A DNA stretch of 8,206 bases from Candidatus Omnitrophota bacterium (GTDB lineage Bacteria > Omnitrophota > Gorgyraeia > Gygaellales > Profunditerraquicolaceae). Position 1 is the stretch's first letter. Every line of letters starts with the position of its first letter. Of the stretch, positions 5,369 to 8,206 are shown piece after piece. Below the pieces are notes generated by a model. The model saw only the letters and a program-made list of their open reading frames with translations, was not told where the DNA came from and ran no database searches. The DNA lies in contig JAQUOO010000054.1 of assembly GCA_028717055.1 (NCBI GenBank), positions 1-8,206 on the forward strand, written 5' to 3'. The position numbers and the translations under genes were made by a program.

Positions 5369-6355
5369 TTAAAATTTTCTTATTAATAAATATGCCAAAG
5401 CAGATATTGCTGCCGAACAGGGAATAGTCAAAATCCAGGCCCAAACAATCCTTCCGGCAACTCCCCACTTGACCGCGCTTAAACGCTTGATCGAACCTAC
5501 GCCCATAATTGCACCGGTAATCGTATGAGTAGTGCTGACCGGTACGCCTAAGCCGGAAGAAACAAATAACATGACCGACGCTCCTAGCTCCGCGCAAAAT
5601 CCATCAATAGGTTTTAATTTGGCTACTTTTTGGCCCATAGTTTTAACAATGCGCCATCCTCCAAACATCGTCCCCAAGGCAATCGCGACATGGCAACTAA
5701 GCACTACCCAAAAAGGAATAAAGAACTTTGGGCCTAAAAACCCGGCGCTAAAAAGCAAACTGGCGATAATACCCATGGTTTTCTGGGCGTCATTGCCGCC
5801 ATGGCCCATGCTATATAGCGCGGCTGACAAAAGCTGCCCCTTTCTGAAAATATGATCGACTTTTACCGGCACGCTCTTGCTGAAAATCCAATAAACTAAA
5901 ATCCCTAGGAATAAACCCAGAATAAGCCCGACAATAGGAGAGATAAATATAAAAGAAACTGTCTTGATTATGCCGCTCCAAACAAGCGAACCAGAACCTG
6001 CTTTGACTAAAGCTGAACCGATCATGCCTCCAATAAGGGCATGGGATGAACTGGTTGGCAAGCCAAAAAACCAAGTTATAATATTCCAGCCGCAAGCTCC
6101 TATTAGCGTCCCAAAAATAATCCCATTATCGATAATTGCAATATCAACTATCCCCTTGCCTATAGTATTGGCAACATGGAGCCCAAAGAACAAGAAGGCA
6201 ATAAAATTAAAAAAAGCTGCCCAGACAACCGCTAAGCGCGGGGAAAGCACGCGGGTCGAAACTATCGTAGCAATAGAGTTGGCTGAATCGTGAAATCCGT
6301 TTAAAAAATCAAAAGCTAAAGCCAAAAGGATTAGAAGAATTATACTTAAAATCAT
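5369..6355 (-). CDS. pit: Pit-family inorganic phosphate transporter
   Basis: Inner-membrane permease that, in characterised members, imports phosphate as a neutral metal-phosphate with protons (some homologues use sodium). It has the duplicated PHO4 architecture: first-half signature GFHDSANSIATIVST (20-34) and GLPTSSSHALIGG (98-110); second-half GHGGNDAQKTMG (184-195) and GVPVSTTHTITGAIMGVG (270-287). Most of the 328 residues are membrane helices, with one hydrophilic loop around 158-178. The length fits the compact bacterial form rather than the roughly 500-residue E. coli PitA. It starts 3 bases after the DUF47 gene with no strong ribosome site, implying coupled translation. Confidence 0.95.
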   Translation of the reverse strand: MILSIILLILLALAFDFLNGFHDSANSIATIVSTRVLSPRLAVVWAAFFNFIAFLFFGLHVANTIGKGIVDIAIIDNGIIFGTLIGACGWNIITWFFGLPTSSSHALIGGMIGSALVKAGSGSLVWSGIIKTVSFIFISPIVGLILGLFLGILVYWIFSKSVPVKVDHIFRKGQLLSAALYSMGHGGNDAQKTMGIIASLLFSAGFLGPKFFIPFWVVLSCHVAIALGTMFGGWRIVKTMGQKVAKLKPIDGFCAELGASVMLFVSSGLGVPVSTTHTITGAIMGVGSIKRLSAVKWGVAGRIVWAWILTIPCSAAISALAYLLIRKF

Positions 6356-6358
6356 AAA

Positions 6359-6985
6359 TTAAGCCTGTTTCACCATTATAGAGCTGACTACATGAGCCAC
6401 ATCTTCGCAAATATCGAGCACCGTTTCGGAATCCTGATATATTTCTTTCCACTTGATTACCGCAATAGGGTCCTTCTCGGTTTCAAAAAGCTCGGCCAAT
6501 ACCTTATCCCTCATTGTATCGCCAACGTTCTCCAGGCGGTTAATCTCCACGCAGGATTCGGAGATGGCTTTAGCGTTTTTCATGTTACGCATTGCCCTAA
6601 CCATGCAGGCAACTGCCTGGACAGATTCCTCGATAGCAGAAGCAAAAGCTACCAGGTTCTTATTAACATTGGTAATTTTATAGACCATCATCCGGTTTAC
6701 AATAGTATTGATCATATCAATAACATCGTCCAATTCTTTTGCCAAAGCGTGAATGTCTTCGCGGTCAAACGGCGTGATAAATGTCTTATTGAGCTGATCA
6801 ATAATCGTATGAGCTACCTCATCCCCCTGGTGCTCTATCAAACGAATCCTCTCGATGCCCTGCTCATCTATTCTACCTTTACTGGCAAGCTCCCTGAAAG
6901 CTGCCGTAGCCTCAACCGCGTAACTGACCTGCTTTTCAAATAGATCGAAAAAATTGAACTCTTTGGGAATAAGATTAAAAAACAT
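6359..6985 (-). CDS. DUF47 / PhoU-like Pit accessory protein
   Basis: Cytoplasmic, all-helical protein of the DUF47 family, regularly encoded beside Pit permeases and thought to control or assist phosphate uptake. It has two PhoU-like repeats. The first carries EHQGDEVAHTI (51-61) with FITPFDREDIHALAKELDDVID (69-90); the second carries NRLENVGDTMRD (149-160) and ends with CEDVAHVVSSIM (193-204). The acidic and His residues in these segments match the metal-binding helices seen in PhoU relatives. At 208 residues it is full length. ATG 6985 follows AAAGGAG (6997-6991) with a 5-base gap. It is the first gene of the phosphate operon, under the promoter at 7048-7077. Confidence 0.93.
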   Translation of the reverse strand: MFFNLIPKEFNFFDLFEKQVSYAVEATAAFRELASKGRIDEQGIERIRLIEHQGDEVAHTIIDQLNKTFITPFDREDIHALAKELDDVIDMINTIVNRMMVYKITNVNKNLVAFASAIEESVQAVACMVRAMRNMKNAKAISESCVEINRLENVGDTMRDKVLAELFETEKDPIAVIKWKEIYQDSETVLDICEDVAHVVSSIMVKQA

Positions 6986-7047
6986 ATTTTCTCCTTTATC
7001 TGTTAATTAAGAATACGAATTTTGTTTAGTGCGGTTAATTTTGAAAT

Positions 7048-7077
7048 ATTATAGCAGAATTTTTTAATTAAAAACAA
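7048..7077 (-). promoter_or_regulatory. Extended -10 promoter of the DUF47-pit operon
   Basis: Minus strand: TTGTTT (7077-7072), an 18-base spacer, then TGC-TATAAT (7056-7048), a perfect -10 with the extended TGn. The leader before the DUF47 ATG would be about 55 bases. The -35 box is part of the hairpin arm at 7072-7083. I see no obvious pho box, but I would not expect to recognise one outside well-studied groups. Confidence 0.72.
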
Positions 7078-7101
7078 TTATTTTATATTAAATAATTGTT
7101 T
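7072..7101 (-). terminator. AT-rich hairpin across the ATPase stop codon
   Basis: Perfect 12-base arms (AAACAATTATTT and its complement) surround a 6-base loop. On the minus strand the hairpin begins in the last codons of the ATPase gene, spans its TAA (7090-7088), and is followed by TTTAATT. The stem has almost no GC pairs, so as an intrinsic terminator it would be weak. Its distal arm also contains the -35 box of the next promoter. Confidence 0.45.
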
Positions 7102-8206
7102 GCGCTTTTTTGTTTAGCGCTTTCAGGGCTTCGAACCATAATAAACTGACTACTCCGCTAAAAAAGGTGATTGCCAAATCATCGGCGGTTAGGAACGCGA
7201 AATGAAAAAGGTTGCGCAAAACCGGAACATACAGCACGCTCATAAGCGCAATTATTGCTGCCGACATTACCCACCACAAAGCCCGGTTATTTGACTTGAG
7301 TATTTTGACAAAACCTTGCGACCATGAAAGATTAGTGATAATCAACATCATGTTGGCAAAAACCAGGGTTACAAAAGCCAATGTGCGCGCTTCAAGTTCT
7401 CCCTTATCCGAATACAGAGCGAAAACAAAAACCGCAAAAACAACCGCCAAAATACTTATCCCCTGCAATAAACTGAAAATAAAAGCTTTCTTGTTAAATA
7501 ACGCTCCGCTTAAATTACGCGGAGGCCTTTTCATTATATCTTTTTCTTCCTTACAGGACTCAAAAACAGTTGAACAAGCCGGATCAATTATCAATTCCAG
7601 GAAAGCGATATGCGCAGGAAGCAATACAACAGGCAAATGAAATACTACAGGCAGCAAAGACATCCCGGCAATAGGAACATGCACGGCGAAAATATAGGCA
7701 ATTGCTTTTTTTAAATTATCGAATATCCTTCTGCCCAGGCGAATCGCGCCTACTATCGACGAGAAATCATCGTTAAGTAAAACCAGGTCCGAAGCCTCAC
7801 GGGCTACATCCGTCCCTCGCTCTCCCATGGCAATACCGATATTGGCTGATTTTAAAGCCGAGGCGTCATTAACCCCGTCACCGGTCATCGCCACCACACC
7901 ACCATTGGCTTTTAAAGCGTTTACCAGAGCCAATTTCTGCTCAGGAACTACCCTGGCAAAAACATTTATCTCTTTTATTTTTTCCTTTAGCTGTAAATGA
8001 TCCATCTTTTCCAACTCCAACCCGGTTATATAACGTTCGGGGTTTTTCAATCCGACTTCTCTAGCTATATGCACGGCGGGCCCCGGATAATCCCCGGTAA
8101 TCATAACTACTTTTATTCCCGCCTCCTGTGCCTCTCTAATGGCATCAGGAACAGTCAAACGCACAGGATCGATAAAACCAAGCAATCCTATGAACTCAAA
8201 GGAAAA
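7088..8206 (-). CDS. P-type cation-transporting ATPase, C-terminal part (5' end outside window)
   Basis: Membrane pump that couples ATP hydrolysis to cation movement. The frame is open through base 8206 (visible start FSFEFIGLLGFIDPVR), so the TTG at 8185 is not the start and the N-terminal transport, actuator and DKTGT segments are missing. Visible: GFIDPVR (10-16) and MITGDYPGPA (35-44) of the P domain, VFARVVPEQK (82-91), and the hinge motif TGDGVNDA (108-115) that binds Mg2+. Then six C-terminal helices follow, with the fifth-to-sixth helix region reading LELIIDPACSTVFE (203-216). The C-terminal half places it in the Ca2+/cation P2-like class rather than the heavy-metal P1B class. Helix 6 keeps the Asp used for cation binding, but its surroundings differ from the SERCA-type NxxTDG pattern, so the ion is not assigned. 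Confidence 0.93.
   Translation of the reverse strand, partial: FSFEFIGLLGFIDPVRLTVPDAIREAQEAGIKVVMITGDYPGPAVHIAREVGLKNPERYITGLELEKMDHLQLKEKIKEINVFARVVPEQKLALVNALKANGGVVAMTGDGVNDASALKSANIGIAMGERGTDVAREASDLVLLNDDFSSIVGAIRLGRRIFDNLKKAIAYIFAVHVPIAGMSLLPVVFHLPVVLLPAHIAFLELIIDPACSTVFESCKEEKDIMKRPPRNLSGALFNKKAFIFSLLQGISILAVVFAVFVFALYSDKGELEARTLAFVTLVFANMMLIITNLSWSQGFVKILKSNNRALWWVMSAAIIALMSVLYVPVLRNLFHFAFLTADDLAITFFSGVVSLLWFEALKALNKKAQTII

Noticed and set aside
5220..5597. Minus-strand frame overlapping the Pit 3' end and the repeat
   Set aside because: It is in a different frame from the clear Pit protein and ends in repeat-derived sequence; not a protein I can support.
6392..6943. Long plus-strand open frame of 183 codons
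   Set aside because: It lies entirely antisense to the well-supported DUF47 gene, has no family resemblance, and no ribosome site was identified; it mirrors the codon bias of the real gene.

Overview
All identifiable genes lie on the minus strand, so the window reads right to left. They are ordinary bacterial housekeeping and transport genes at moderate GC. The pgk-tpiA-secG run, the DUF47-Pit pair, sigma70-type promoters and strong AGGAGG sites are bacterial. Short intergenic repeats built from CCAAAT/CCAAATTCC words are, in my memory, common in uncultured candidate-phylum genomes such as Omnitrophota. That placement is a guess; no marker gene here settles it.

Right to left: (1) 8206-7088 is the C-terminal part of a P-type cation ATPase, cut by the window edge. 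(2) 6985-5369 is a two-gene phosphate uptake operon: a DUF47/PhoU-like accessory protein, then a Pit-family permease 3 bases later. It has its own extended -10 promoter, which overlaps a 12-bp hairpin at the ATPase stop codon. (3) 5368-5123 is a gene-free gap filled by a palindromic repeat. (4) 5122-4154 holds a hotdog-fold acyl-CoA thioesterase and a small nitroreductase. (5) 4157-4034 is a second, inverted copy of the repeat family. (6) 4020-3799 encodes a 73-residue, two-helix membrane protein of unknown function. (7) 3722-221 is an operon of pgk, tpiA, secG and a 12-helix MFS/BT1-like transporter. It is driven by a near-consensus promoter whose -35 box sits inside a perfect inverted repeat. 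Genes are coupled tightly: 1-base gap pgk/tpiA, ATGA overlap tpiA/secG, and a probable 11-base overlap secG/transporter. (8) 220-1 contains another strong minus-strand promoter and a near-perfect ribosome binding site. These lead into an 18-codon frame with a (CT)8 tract and then polypyrimidine sequence to the edge.

The glycolytic pair makes ATP in lower glycolysis. SecG belongs to the SecYEG export channel. DUF47-Pit imports phosphate, probably as a metal-phosphate complex, and the neighbouring ATPase moves cations. I see no CRISPR array, transposase, phage gene, toxin-antitoxin pair or defence system, and no convincing new multi-gene system. The points most worth a second look are the transporter whose first membrane helix is encoded upstream of any ATG/GTG/TTG, the promoter plus dinucleotide-repeat frame at the left edge, and the two related inverted repeats placed just after stop codons.
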